Shown in pieces: positions 39,953 through 48,364 of a stretch of 50,129 bases of DNA. Origin of the DNA: Bradyrhizobium sp. cir1 (GTDB lineage: Bacteria > Pseudomonadota > Alphaproteobacteria > Rhizobiales > Xanthobacteraceae); NCBI RefSeq assembly GCF_014198245.1, contig NZ_JACIHE010000038.1, forward strand, positions 1 through 50,129, in the 5' to 3' direction. The translations under genes and the position numbers were made by a program. Numbering within the stretch: position 1 is the stretch's first letter; every line of letters begins with the position of its first letter. The notes beneath the pieces are model-generated. The model saw nothing but the letters and a program-made list of their open reading frames with translations. It had not been told where the DNA came from and ran no database searches.

Positions 39953-40897
39953 CTACCCGCCATGTGCGGTCTTGCCGCCGTCGATGACAAACTGGCCACC
40001 GGTCGTATAGGGATGATCGTCGGAGGCCAGCACGAGCGCAAAGGCGGCGATCTCCTCGGGCGTCGCCACGCGCTGCAACCCGGGAACGTTGGACTTGGCC
40101 CATTGCGCGATGCCGACATGCCAGGCGGCGTCGGGCAGACCCTCCATGCCGGCGAGGCGGCGAATCATCGGCGTGTCCGTGGTGCCGGGGATCAACGTGT
40201 TGATGCGGATGCCGTGCTTTGCGTAGTCGAATGCCGCGGCCTGGACCAGGCCGACCAGCCCGCGCTTGGCCGCCGAATAGGCCGAGCGCCTGGCGGTCGT
40301 GCCGATGGCGTTCGAAGAGGAGGTGACGACGATCGAGCCGCCTTTCTCCAGCATGTGTGGGATCTCATACTTCATCGACAGGAACACGCCGCGCAAATCC
40401 GTGCTGATCACGTCGTCGAATTCGGCTGCGCTGTATTCGTGCAGCGGCCTTTCGATCGAGATGCCGGCATTGTTGAAAGCGACGTCGAGCTGGCCATGGC
40501 GTTCGATGGTCTTGTCGACCAGCGCCTTCACCTCGGCCTCGTTGCGGACGTCGGCGCGAACGAAGGTTGCCTCACCGCCGGCCTCGCGAACGTCGTTCTC
40601 CACCTGCTTGCCGCGCTCGACGTTGCGCCCGCAGAACACGATCCGGCCGCCCTCGGCGGCGAACATCAGGGTCGCGGCCCGGCCGATGCCAGAGGTGCCG
40701 CCCGTGACGATCACGACCTTGCCCTCGAATCGGCGTTTGCCGCTGGGTTTCTGCTGTGGCAGCGCCGCACCCTGGCCGAGCGCCACGCCGCCCGCGAGGC
40801 CGCCGACCGCGCCGGCGAGCACACCCAGAGCTGCGCCACCGACCAGGTGACGACGCTTTACCGGGCTCGTCGTGGTGATATCCTGCATTTCGGTCAT
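39953..40897 (-). CDS. SDR family oxidoreductase with Tat-like leader
   Basis: Starting at ATG 40897 (GGAG before it) the 314-residue protein opens TTSPVKRRHLVGGAALGVLAGA and continues Gly/Ala-rich to about residue 48. This is a twin-arginine-type leader or a membrane anchor, ahead of a complete classical SDR: TGGTSGIG at 65-72, NNAG at 142-145, Ser193-195, catalytic Tyr207 and Lys211. An export signal on an NAD(P)-dependent SDR is unusual, since the cofactor would have to be co-exported; the leader could instead anchor it to the inner membrane. A divergent TetR gene and shared operators suggest inducible detoxification of a lipophilic alcohol or ketone. Some earlier start codons exist but lack ribosome sites. 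Confidence 0.87.
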   Translation of the reverse strand: MTEMQDITTTSPVKRRHLVGGAALGVLAGAVGGLAGGVALGQGAALPQQKPSGKRRFEGKVVIVTGGTSGIGRAATLMFAAEGGRIVFCGRNVERGKQVENDVREAGGEATFVRADVRNEAEVKALVDKTIERHGQLDVAFNNAGISIERPLHEYSAAEFDDVISTDLRGVFLSMKYEIPHMLEKGGSIVVTSSSNAIGTTARRSAYSAAKRGLVGLVQAAAFDYAKHGIRINTLIPGTTDTPMIRRLAGMEGLPDAAWHVGIAQWAKSNVPGLQRVATPEEIAAFALVLASDDHPYTTGGQFVIDGGKTAHGG

Positions 40898-40917
40898 TTC
40901 GAACTCCGGTCGATCCA

Positions 40918-40964
40918 TCTGAACAGTGTTAAGATAGATACGGCGCAATCTGAACAGTGTCAAG
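40918..40964 (-). promoter_or_regulatory. SDR promoter with two direct-repeat operators (TetR control region)
   Basis: On the minus strand TTGACA (40963-40958) and TATCTA (40940-40935) are separated by exactly 17 bases, a strong sigma-70 promoter pointing at the SDR gene. Two copies of TCTGAACAGTGTNAAG lie at 40918-40933 and 40949-40964, 31 bp apart, i.e. about three helical turns. One covers the -35, the other the expected start point. This is how an operator pair for the adjacent TetR repressor would be placed. The TetR ATG is five bases past the second copy, so its own promoter is probably controlled too. Confidence 0.7.
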
Positions 40965-40968
40965 TTAC

Positions 40969-41616
40969 ATGAAAAAACGGACCTCTCCCGCCAGCCGCAG
41001 CACCCGGATCGCCCAGCCAGAGCCTGGCTATCATCACGGCGAATTGCAGGAGGCGCTGATCGCCGCAAGCGAAGCCATTCTCGCCGAGCAAGGTGCCGAA
41101 GGTTTCACGTTGCGCGAAGCCGCGCGCCGCGCCGGCGTCTCGCCGGCCGCTCCATCGCATCATTTCGGCAATGCCCAGGGCCTTTTGACCGAGGTTGCGA
41201 TCCGCGGCTACGACGCGCTTGCCGGCGTCTTGCGGGAGGCGGCGTCCGGCAAAGAGGGCGCGCGCGAAAAACTCCATGCCCAGGGCCTTGCCTATGTCGA
41301 TTTTGCCCTGCGACATCCCGGCCGCTTCCAGATGATGTTTGCGAACAAGCGCCTCGTCGCCGACGACGCGCGCCTCAGGCAGGCGAGCAGAGCCGCCGGC
41401 CAGGCGTTCGAGGTCGTCGTCGCCGAACTGGTCGGCGGCAGGCCGAAGGAGGCGAGGACGGCGGCCGCGGCGGCCTGGTCGACCGTTCACGGCTTTGCCA
41501 AGCTTGCACTCGAAGAGAAATTCGGCTCAGTGAAGAACGAGGGGCGCCGCGAGGTCATGATGACGCTCAACCAGGTCCTGGACTACCTCTGGCCCGCGAG
41601 GGGCGCGCGCTGCTAG
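40969..41616 (+). CDS. TetR/AcrR family transcriptional regulator
   Basis: The 215-residue protein has a TetR helix-turn-helix (GELQEALIAASEAILAEQGAEGFTLREAARRAGVSPAAPSHHFGNAQGLLTEVAIRGY) and an all-helical C-terminal ligand domain with FALRHPGRFQMMFANKRL, close to the WHG-type TetR regulators. I chose ATG 40969; GTG 40957 is in frame and would start within the operator copy. There is no strong Shine-Dalgarno for either. It is divergent from the SDR gene and almost surely represses it and itself. The effector is unknown; an acyl or lipophilic compound is plausible. Confidence 0.92.
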   Translation: MKKRTSPASRSTRIAQPEPGYHHGELQEALIAASEAILAEQGAEGFTLREAARRAGVSPAAPSHHFGNAQGLLTEVAIRGYDALAGVLREAASGKEGAREKLHAQGLAYVDFALRHPGRFQMMFANKRLVADDARLRQASRAAGQAFEVVVAELVGGRPKEARTAAAAAWSTVHGFAKLALEEKFGSVKNEGRREVMMTLNQVLDYLWPARGARC

Positions 41617-41641
41617 GTGCAGATCGAGGCTGCAAGACGCC

Positions 41642-42319
41642 ATGAGGAGCAAGACGACTGAGCTCAAGCTCGACATCGAACGCATCGGCACGGTCTCGGC
41701 CATCCTGACGCTGCCGGACGATGCGCGCGCCTGTTACGTGCTGGCGCATGGTGCGGGTGCGGACATGCGGCATGCGTTCATGGAGAAGGTCGCGGCGGGC
41801 CTCAGCGAGCGCGGCATTGCGACGTTCCGCTTCAATTTTCCCTACATGGAAGAGAAGAAGGGACGTCCCGACCAGCCGGCGGTTGCGCACGCCGCGATTC
41901 GCGTGGCGGTCGCGGAGGCGGCGCGGCTGTGCCCCGGCGTGACGCTTGTCGCCGGCGGCAAGTCGTTCGGCGGGCGCATGACCTCGCAGGCGCAGTCCAA
42001 GTCGCCACTGCCTGGCGTCAAAGGGCTCGCCTTCCTCGGGTTTCCCCTGCATGCCGACAAGAAGCCGTCGTCCGAGCGCGCCGAGCACCTCGCCGGTATC
42101 ACTGTCCCCATGCTGTTCCTGCAAGGCACCCGCGATGGTCTTGCCGACCTGAGCTACCTCAAGCCTGTCGTCGAGAAGCTCGGGGCGAAGGCGATGCTGC
42201 ATCAGGTCGAAGGCGGGGATCACTCGTTTGCGGTGCTGAAAAAGTCTGGCCGGACGAATGACGAGGCGCTCACGGAGGTGCTGGACGCGCTCGTAGCCTG
42301 GATCGACCAAATCGCCTGA
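41642..42319 (+). CDS. alpha/beta family hydrolase (KANL3/Tex30-like)
   Basis: The 225-residue protein shows an alpha/beta hydrolase core: VLAHGAGADMRHAFMEKVAAGLSERGIATFRFNFPYMEEKKGRPD, the elbow VAGGKSFGGRMTSQ (nucleophile Ser in GKSFGG), TVPMLFLQGTRDGLAD with the acid, and VEGGDHSF with the His. It is the short KANL3/Tex30 type of bacterial hydrolase, with unknown natural substrate. It follows the TetR gene by 25 bases on the same strand, so it may belong to the same control unit. Confidence 0.88.
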   Translation: MRSKTTELKLDIERIGTVSAILTLPDDARACYVLAHGAGADMRHAFMEKVAAGLSERGIATFRFNFPYMEEKKGRPDQPAVAHAAIRVAVAEAARLCPGVTLVAGGKSFGGRMTSQAQSKSPLPGVKGLAFLGFPLHADKKPSSERAEHLAGITVPMLFLQGTRDGLADLSYLKPVVEKLGAKAMLHQVEGGDHSFAVLKKSGRTNDEALTEVLDALVAWIDQIA

Positions 42320-42324
42320 GGCAC

Positions 42325-42373
42325 GAGCATGATCCGGAAAAGTGCGCGGCGGTTTTCCGAGAAGATCGTGCTC
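42325..42373. repeat. short inverted repeat GAGCATGATC...GATCGTGCTC
   Basis: The arms differ at one position, and the inner CCGGAAAA pairs with TTTTCCG. The element occupies the gap between convergent genes. Sequences of the form GAGCATGATC(C)GGAAAAG are frequent short repeats in Rhizobiales chromosomes. No second copy is in this window. Confidence 0.6.
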
Positions 42374-42400
42374 CAAAAGATAATGTGAAGCGCTTGCGCT

Positions 42401-43375
42401 TCACGCCGAATAGAGCCCCTTGTCGCGCGCCTTCTGGATCGCCAGCGCGGCGATCAGGTCGAGCGTCGGCGTCGACAGGCCGGCGGTGCGCGCGAAGGCG
42501 GCCGGGGCCTTCACCAGCACGTCGATCTCCATGGCGCGGCCAAGCTCGTAATCCTGCAGCAGCGACGGCTTGTGGTTGGGGGCGGGCCCGCTGCGCGTCA
42601 CGCGCTTGACCTCGGGGATGAAGTGCTGGGCGATGTCGTTGGCCTCGTTCAGCATGCGCGGAATGACCTCGGCGAAAGCGGGGTCGTCGCGTACGCCGCG
42701 CGCGGTCTGGCCGGTGAGAAGGCACAGCACCGACAGCGACATGTTGGTCAGCAGCTTTGACCAGATCGCTTCGCGGATCTCGGCCACCGGTGGTGATTCC
42801 AGCCGCGCGTCGTTGAAGACGTTGCGAAGCTTCGTGATCCGCTCGCAATTGCGATCGTCGCATTCGCCGATCAGGAGGCGGTTGCGGTCCGGCGTCAGGT
42901 TCTGCACCACGCCGGGCGCGGTCACCTCGTTGGAGGAGAAGATGACGCCGCCGATGATCCGCTCTTTCGGAATGCAGGCGCGCAGGCGGCCGCCGGGATC
43001 GAGGAACGAAATGTCCGGCGGTGTCGGATGCCGGGGCGGCAGGCCGATACCGTACCACCAGGGAATGCCGTTCTGCGCGAACACGATCGCGGTGTCGTCC
43101 TGGAGTAGTGGCTTGATGCTGGAAACCAGTCCCGTCAGCGCGGTCGCCTTCAGCGTGGAGATCACGACGTCCTGCGGGCCGAGCTGGGCCGGATCCCCTG
43201 ACGCGTTCACCTTGGCGCTAACCTCGGAATCGCCGACCCGCAGCTTGAGGCCGCCCGCGCGCACCGCCTCGAGATGCGCCCCCCGCATCACGCATGAGAC
43301 CTCATGGCCGGCGCGTGCCAGCCGTACCGCAATGTGGCTGCCGACGGCGCCCGCGCCGAAAATGCAGATGCGCAT
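42401..43375 (-). CDS. 2-dehydropantoate 2-reductase family protein (ApbA/PanE-like)
   Basis: The 324-residue protein begins with the Rossmann motif ICIFGAGAVGSHIAVRLARAGHEVSCVMRGAHLEAVRAGGLKL, has VVISTLKATALTGLVSSIKPLLQDDTAIVFAQNGIPWWYG and the C-terminal helical domain with REAIWSKLLTNMSLSVLCLLTG (likely catalytic Lys). It is the second PanE-like enzyme of the window and differs markedly from the one at 26122. The NGIPWWYG segment is typical of paralogues tied to catabolism, so ketopantoate is not a secure substrate. Divergent from the enoyl-CoA hydratase gene. Confidence 0.87.
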   Translation of the reverse strand: MRICIFGAGAVGSHIAVRLARAGHEVSCVMRGAHLEAVRAGGLKLRVGDSEVSAKVNASGDPAQLGPQDVVISTLKATALTGLVSSIKPLLQDDTAIVFAQNGIPWWYGIGLPPRHPTPPDISFLDPGGRLRACIPKERIIGGVIFSSNEVTAPGVVQNLTPDRNRLLIGECDDRNCERITKLRNVFNDARLESPPVAEIREAIWSKLLTNMSLSVLCLLTGQTARGVRDDPAFAEVIPRMLNEANDIAQHFIPEVKRVTRSGPAPNHKPSLLQDYELGRAMEIDVLVKAPAAFARTAGLSTPTLDLIAALAIQKARDKGLYSA

Positions 43376-43525
43376 GTTGATCCTGTCCCTGATCTCTTGG
43401 TGCCATCAGGCGGCAGCATGACACAAGCCGCCATGCGATGGACGCGGCTGCCCTACGCCGGAAAGATATGGATCGGGATGCGTGGCCTCGGTCATAGTGC
43501 GCGGCAAACAACCGGAGGATCGCCG

Positions 43526-44329
43526 ATGACTGCCAGCCCTGTCCTGTGGACCCTGGATGAACGCGGGGTTGCGAGCGTCACGTTGAACCGGCCGGAGGTC
43601 AACAACGCCTATGACGGCGCGCTGATATCAGGCGTGCTGGCGGCCATGGACGATCTGGCCAAGAAGCCGGCCTTGCGGGTCGTCGTTCTCAGGGGCAACG
43701 GCAGGCATTTCCAGGCGGGCGCCGACCTCAAATGGATCAATGGCGTGCGGCCGCAATCGACGGAAGCAAACGAGGCGGCCTCGCGTGCGACTTTCGAGGC
43801 CGTGCAGCGGCTCAACACCTTGCCGATCCCGACGGTCGCGTTGGTGCAGGGCGGCTGCTTCGGCGGCGGCACCGGCGTGATCGCGGCCTGCGATGTCGTG
43901 ATTGCCGCGGACAACGCCCTGTTCTCCATCACCGAGGTGCGCTGGGGCCTGACCGCCGCGATCATCATCCCACAGCTCTGCGACGCCATCGGGGTCCGGC
44001 AAGTCCGTCGTTATGCTCTCACCGGCGAGCGCTTCGGAGCCGAGGAGGCCCGCCGCATCGGCCTCGTCCATGAGGTGGTGCCGCTCGCCGATCTCGAAGC
44101 CGCCGGAGCCAAGGTGGTCGAGCAGTTGCTCGCCAACGGACCCGAGGCGATGGCCGAGACCAAGAAGCTCTCGCTGGAGAGCTCGTTCGGCGGCATGGCG
44201 GTGGACGATGCGGCGTATTCGCGGCTCGTGCAGCTGCATTCGCTCAAGCGCCAGAGCGCGGAAGCCGCGGAAGGGCTGGCGTCGTTTGCGGAGAAGCGGG
44301 CGGCGAGTTGGGGTGGCGGGAAAGGTTGA
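43526..44329 (+). CDS. enoyl-CoA hydratase family protein
   Basis: From ATG 43526 (CCGGAGG before it) the 267-residue crotonase-fold protein has TLNRPEVNNAYDGALISGVLAAMDDL, the oxyanion hole GNGRHFQAGADLKWI, QGGCFGGGTGVIAACDVVIAADNALFSITEVRWGLTAAIIIPQLCDAIG and QSAEAAEGLASFAEKR at the end. The Glu in SITEVRWG sits at the first catalytic Glu position, while the second is less clear. The pattern is close to methylglutaconyl/isohexenylglutaconyl-CoA hydratases, an inference. A frame reaching further upstream overlaps the reductase gene and is not used. Convergent with the small Cys-containing gene, three bases away. Confidence 0.9.
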   Translation: MTASPVLWTLDERGVASVTLNRPEVNNAYDGALISGVLAAMDDLAKKPALRVVVLRGNGRHFQAGADLKWINGVRPQSTEANEAASRATFEAVQRLNTLPIPTVALVQGGCFGGGTGVIAACDVVIAADNALFSITEVRWGLTAAIIIPQLCDAIGVRQVRRYALTGERFGAEEARRIGLVHEVVPLADLEAAGAKVVEQLLANGPEAMAETKKLSLESSFGGMAVDDAAYSRLVQLHSLKRQSAEAAEGLASFAEKRAASWGGGKG

Positions 44330-44332
44330 GCT

Positions 44333-44605
44333 TCAGCAGCCGCGGCAGATGTTGTTGATGCTCCGATAGACCGCGTCGTCGTCCTGCCGCATCTGGCGCA
44401 TCGTTTCGAGCGTCGTGCTCTCCTCGGTCGGCGCGGCCGGCTTGCGCTTCGCGGCGAGCTCTTCCTCCTGCCGCTTGTAGCAGGCCTCACGATCGGGCTT
44501 GGCCTGGATGAAGCGGCAGTTTTGCTCCAGGGCCGAGGCGGGAGAGGCCGAGAGCGCGAGGGCAGTCAGGGCGGCGAGAGTAAATTTCACGAGAATCGAA
44601 TCCAT
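44333..44605 (-). CDS. small exported protein with Cys pairs, function unknown
   Basis: From ATG 44605 the 90-residue protein has a signal peptide (LVKFTLAALTALALSASPASA) and a mature part starting LEQNCRFIQAKPDREACYKRQEEELAAKRK, with a C-terminal NNICRGC. The CX11C spacing at the start and CX2C at the end suggest disulfides in the periplasm, similar in style to the protein at 27584. No family name can be given. The longer frame to 44869 runs through a repeat and is rejected. Confidence 0.7.
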   Translation of the reverse strand: MDSILVKFTLAALTALALSASPASALEQNCRFIQAKPDREACYKRQEEELAAKRKPAAPTEESTTLETMRQMRQDDDAVYRSINNICRGC

Positions 44606-44680
44606 GGCGACGCTTCTCTCAGGTCCGTCCTGCGAGAGCAACTGCGAAGTTGTGACGGGTGCGCGACGCGGCGCGCACCG

Positions 44681-44756
44681 CGTAGCCCGGATGAGCGAAG
44701 CGACATCCGGGAATGTCGCGAGAGTCCCGCATGTCGCTTCGCTCATGCGGGCTACG
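44681..44756. repeat. interspersed inverted repeat (CGTAGCCCGGATGAGCGAAGCGACAT)
   Basis: Opens CGTAGCCCGGATGAGCGAAG and closes GCTTCGCTCATGCGGGCTACG, with one difference and inner ACATCCGG-type arms. It lies between the small exported-protein gene and the LysR gene. GTAGCCCGGATGAG elements are common intergenic repeats in Bradyrhizobium and other bacteria. Confidence 0.83.
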
Positions 44757-44772
44757 GCCACCTGGACACGGG

Positions 44773-45657
44773 CTACAGCGACGGTGCGAGTGACGTCTTG
44801 AGCAAAGTCAGCAGCGCCTGCACCGCGGCGGCGTTGCGTCGCCGTTCCGGAATTGCGGCCTTCACCCACAATTCTGGAATCGGAAAGTCGCGCAGCACGG
44901 GCTTCAGCCAGCCGTCACGCAACGCATCCGCCACGAGGTAATGCGACATCAGCGCGATGCCGTTGCCGGCGATGGCGCTGCGCGCCAGCACGTGGCCCTC
45001 GTTGGAGGACAGCAATGGACTGACCTGGATGCTGATGCGGCCGCGCGGCCCGTCGAAGACCCATTCCGGGCCGGTCGGCAGGAAGCTCAGGCAGCGATGC
45101 TCGACCAGGTCGCGCGGATGTTTTGGCGTGCCGTGCTTCTTCAAATAAGCGGGCGAGGCGCAGAGCAGGCGCTTCAGCAAACACAGGGGCTCGTCGACTA
45201 CACCGCCGAACGAATGCGGGAAGGCGCCGATGGCGATGTCGAAGCCTTCGGTGACTGGATCGACCGGGCGATCGATCAGCACGATATCGAGCTTGAGCCG
45301 CGGGTTCTGGGTCTGGAATGCGCTGAAGGCGTCGGCGAGCCGCGCCACCGTCAGCGAGGTCGGCGCCTTGATGCGGAGGTGATCGACGAGATCGTGGCCC
45401 TTCTCGCCCATGCGCGAGAGCAGGTCGGTGGCATCGGTGACGACACCGCGCGCGCGATGCACGTAGCGCTGGCCGGCTTCGGTGAGCCGCAATTGCCGCG
45501 TCGAGCGGTGAAACAGCGCTGTGCCGATCCGCGCCTCCAGTTGCGTGACGCGCTTGGCGACGACCGAGGTCGAGACATTGAGCTTTCGCGCGGCGGCGGA
45601 GAAGCCGGCGGCGTCCGCGGTGGCGAGGAAGGCCTGGAGGTTCACGAGGATGTCCAT
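44773..45657 (-). CDS. LysR family transcriptional regulator
   Basis: The 294-residue protein starts MDILVNLQAFLATADAAGFSAAARKLNVSTSVVAKRVTQLEARIGTALFHRSTRQLRLTEAG, a typical LysR winged helix, and has the effector domain from about residue 90 (DHLRIKAPTSLTVARLADAFSAFQTQNPRLKLDIVLIDRPVDPVTEGFDIAIGAFP). It lies divergent from the FAD oxidoreductase/ABC transporter cluster with 111 bp between the starts, so control of that cluster is likely. The effector is unknown. Confidence 0.93.
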   Translation of the reverse strand: MDILVNLQAFLATADAAGFSAAARKLNVSTSVVAKRVTQLEARIGTALFHRSTRQLRLTEAGQRYVHRARGVVTDATDLLSRMGEKGHDLVDHLRIKAPTSLTVARLADAFSAFQTQNPRLKLDIVLIDRPVDPVTEGFDIAIGAFPHSFGGVVDEPLCLLKRLLCASPAYLKKHGTPKHPRDLVEHRCLSFLPTGPEWVFDGPRGRISIQVSPLLSSNEGHVLARSAIAGNGIALMSHYLVADALRDGWLKPVLRDFPIPELWVKAAIPERRRNAAAVQALLTLLKTSLAPSL

Positions 45658-45768
45658 TTCGACCTTTCTCGATTCGCGAAAGTTGATCGCCTATTTTGAT
45701 GGATTGTAGCCCGCTACGCGTTAATTCATAGTCGGCCGCAAGCAAGGAATTTTGGGAAGGGACGCGCC

Positions 45769-47136
45769 ATGCGGGCCACGACGATCGATGAACCAGCGCG
45801 CAAAGTGCCGCTCTACGGCGAATATGAAGTCGTCGTGCTCGGCGGCGGTCCGGCCGGCATCGTGGCGGCGGCCTCAGCGGCGCGTGCGGGGCGGAAGACG
45901 CTGCTGATCGAGCGCTACGGCTTTCTCGGCGGCATGGGCACGGCGGCCGGCGTCACCAATTTCTGCGGCCTGCACGGCAATGTCTACGGCAAGGCGCACC
46001 GGCTGGTGCAGGGCATGGCGTCCGAGCTGTTGGCACGGATCGATCTCCTCAATGGCCTCAACACGCCGCACCTGATCCTCGGCAAGGTCTTCGCCCAAGC
46101 CTACGACACCGCGGCCTACAAGATCGCGGCCGATCAACTGCTCGCGAGCCACAAGGTGCACATCCTCTTCCATGCCCTCGGAGCCGGCGTTGTGATGAGT
46201 GATGACCGCCGCATCGACGCGCTGCTGGTCGAGACCAAGGCCGGCCGGCAGGCCGTGCGCGCGGAGATTTTTATCGATTGCTCCGGCGATGGCGATCTCG
46301 CGGTCTGGGCCGGCGCACCGTTCGAGATCGGCGACGAGCACGGCCATCCGCTCTATCCCTCGATGATGCTGCGTCTCAACGGCATCGATCCTGACAAGGC
46401 CGGTGATGCCTGGCGCACCATCCCGCAATTGATGGAAAAGGCGATCGCGGCCGGCACGCATAAATTTCCGCGGAAAAGCGCGATCGTGCGACCGCAAAAA
46501 TCCGGCATCGAATGGCGGGTGAACTTTACACAAGTGGCGCGCGAGGACGGCCATGCCATCAACGGCATCGAGCCCGACGATCTCACCCGCGGCGAGATCG
46601 AGGGCCGCAAGCAGGCGCTCGCGGCGTACGAGTTCCTGCGCAGCACCGTGCCCGGCTTTGAAAAATCCTACATCGTCGATTTGCCGCCGCAGCTCGGCAT
46701 CCGAGAAACCCGCCGCATCAGAGGCGGCTATCAGCTCAGCGGCGCGGACGTGCTCGGCTGCGCATCGTTCGAGGACACCATCGGCGTCAATGGCTGGCCG
46801 ATCGAGGCCCATGTTCCCGGTGATGTCGTCTTCACCTTCCCGCCGATCCCGGAGTCGCGCGGCTACAATGAGCTGCCCTACCGCATGCTGGTGCCCGAGG
46901 GCGTCGACAACCTCCTGGTCGCCGGCCGCTGCGCTTCCATGACCCATGAGGGGCAGTCGGCCGCGCGGGTCTCCGGTGCCTGTTTCGTGATGGGCGAGGC
47001 AGCCGGTTCCGCCGCCGCATTGGCGCTCTCCGGAAACCGGATTCCACGCGAAATCCCCATTGAAAAATTGCAGGAAACGTTGAAACAACAGGGCGCCTTC
47101 ATTGGGCGGGATCAGCCCGTGCCAGAAGGTCTGTGA
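45769..47136 (+). CDS. FAD-dependent oxidoreductase
   Basis: The 455-residue protein begins with a Rossmann motif, EVVVLGGGPAGIVAAASAARAGRKTLLIERYGFLGGMGTAAGVTNFCGLHG, GGGPAG being at 25-30. Later it has IDCSGDGDLAVWAGAPFEIGDE and the C-terminal VDNLLVAGRCASMTHEGQSAARVSGACFVMGEAAGSAAALAL. This is the FAD_oxidored type (PF12831-like) with unknown substrate, often next to uptake systems. Start ATG follows GGGAAGGGAC. It is followed by the NitT/TauT binding protein after 33 bases, so the transporter probably brings in its substrate. Confidence 0.9.
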   Translation: MRATTIDEPARKVPLYGEYEVVVLGGGPAGIVAAASAARAGRKTLLIERYGFLGGMGTAAGVTNFCGLHGNVYGKAHRLVQGMASELLARIDLLNGLNTPHLILGKVFAQAYDTAAYKIAADQLLASHKVHILFHALGAGVVMSDDRRIDALLVETKAGRQAVRAEIFIDCSGDGDLAVWAGAPFEIGDEHGHPLYPSMMLRLNGIDPDKAGDAWRTIPQLMEKAIAAGTHKFPRKSAIVRPQKSGIEWRVNFTQVAREDGHAINGIEPDDLTRGEIEGRKQALAAYEFLRSTVPGFEKSYIVDLPPQLGIRETRRIRGGYQLSGADVLGCASFEDTIGVNGWPIEAHVPGDVVFTFPPIPESRGYNELPYRMLVPEGVDNLLVAGRCASMTHEGQSAARVSGACFVMGEAAGSAAALALSGNRIPREIPIEKLQETLKQQGAFIGRDQPVPEGL

Positions 47137-47169
47137 CGGGCAGCTAAAGAAGACGACGGAGGAAACGGG

Positions 47170-48174
47170 ATGATCGGAATTGCAAGGCTCGCAGCTGCTG
47201 GCCTGATGGCGATCATGGCGATGGGCACGGCGCGGGCCGAGGATGCGCTGAAGGCCAAGGTCGGCGTGCTCCGTCTGTCCTCCTCTGCGCCGGTCTTCAT
47301 CGCGCAGGACAAGGGCTATTTTCGCGACGCCGGCTTGGAGGTCGAGCTGAAGTTCTTCGACGCGGCGCAGCCGATCGCGGTCGCCACCACCTCGGGCGAC
47401 GTCGATTTCGGCGTCACCGCCTTCACCGCCGGTCTCTACAATCTCGCCGGCAAGGGCGTGCTGAAGGTGATCGGTGGCATGAGCCGCGAGAAGCCCGGCT
47501 ATCCCCTGATCGGCTATTTCGCCAGCAACAACGCCTATGCGAGCGGTCTGAAGACGCCGAAGGACCTCGCGGGCAAGCGCGTGGCGATGACGCAGGTTGG
47601 CTCCTCCTTTCACTATTCGCTCGGCCTGCTCGCCGACAAATACGGCTTCAAGCTCGCGGACGTGAAGATCGTGCCACTGCAATCGCTGTCGAATGCAGCC
47701 GCCGCACTGAAGGGCGAAACCGTCGATGCAGCGCTTCTCCCCATCTCGACCGCGCGAAAACTGATGGACGAGGGCGGCGCGAAATTCCTGGGCTGGGTCG
47801 GCGACGAGACGCCGTGGCAGCTGGGCGCGGTGTTCGCCTCGCCGAAGATGCTGACCAACAAGGCGCTGGTCACGAAATTTCTCGGCGTGCTCGCAAAAGC
47901 CGACCGCGAATATCACGACACCATCCTCGCCGCGATGAAGGACGGCACAGCGCCGATCAACGAGCAGACAAAGCCGCTGCTGGAGATCATCGCGAAGTAC
48001 ACCAACCTGCCGGTCGAGCAGGTGGTCGGCAACTGCGCCTATATCGATCCCGACGGCAAGCTCGACGTGAAGAACGTCGACAACCAGATCAAATGGCTGC
48101 AGGAGCAGGGATTCGCGGACAAGGGTTTTGACGCGAATGCGATCATCGCCAAGGATTATGTGAAGGCGGATTGA
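47170..48174 (+). CDS. NitT/TauT-type ABC transporter substrate-binding protein
   Basis: The 334-residue protein has a signal peptide (IARLAAAGLMAIMAMGTARA) and the NMT1/TauA-like fold: KVGVLRLSSSAPVFIAQDKGYFRDAGLEVELKFFDAAQPIAVATTSGDVDFGVTAFTAGLYNLAGKG and LKTPKDLAGKRVAMTQVGSSFHYSLGLLADKYGFKLADVKIVPLQ. The ligand may be a sulfonate, pyrimidine or other small organic compound. Site GGAGG before the ATG. A family A repeat follows before the ATPase gene, 190 bases on. Confidence 0.92.
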   Translation: MIGIARLAAAGLMAIMAMGTARAEDALKAKVGVLRLSSSAPVFIAQDKGYFRDAGLEVELKFFDAAQPIAVATTSGDVDFGVTAFTAGLYNLAGKGVLKVIGGMSREKPGYPLIGYFASNNAYASGLKTPKDLAGKRVAMTQVGSSFHYSLGLLADKYGFKLADVKIVPLQSLSNAAAALKGETVDAALLPISTARKLMDEGGAKFLGWVGDETPWQLGAVFASPKMLTNKALVTKFLGVLAKADREYHDTILAAMKDGTAPINEQTKPLLEIIAKYTNLPVEQVVGNCAYIDPDGKLDVKNVDNQIKWLQEQGFADKGFDANAIIAKDYVKAD

Positions 48175-48197
48175 TGCTGCGCACTATATTCTCTCCC

Positions 48198-48340
48198 CGT
48201 CATCCTGAGGTGCGAGTAGCGCAGTGCATCTGCACTGCGCTACGAGCCTCGAAGGATGTACGGCCGAGCAGCATCCGGGCCGCACATCCTTCGAGGCTCG
48301 ACTTGCGGCGCGCCGCAAGTCGAGCGCCTCAGGATGACGG
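48198..48340. repeat. interspersed inverted repeat, family A copy 3, between two ABC-transporter genes
   Basis: Opens CGTCATCCTGAGGTGCGAG and closes CGCCTCAGGATGACGG, inner CCTCGAAGGATGTACGGCC against CACATCCTTCGAGG. It separates the binding-protein stop from the ATPase start on the same strand. The stem could stabilise the upstream mRNA and lower downstream expression. Confidence 0.88.
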
Positions 48341-48364
48341 GGCGAGAGTGAGAGGGCGCAGCCC

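Noticed and set aside
45874..47916. 680-codon minus-strand frame opposite the FAD oxidoreductase and binding-protein genes
   Set aside because: Crosses two well-supported genes in antisense and shows no recognisable motif.
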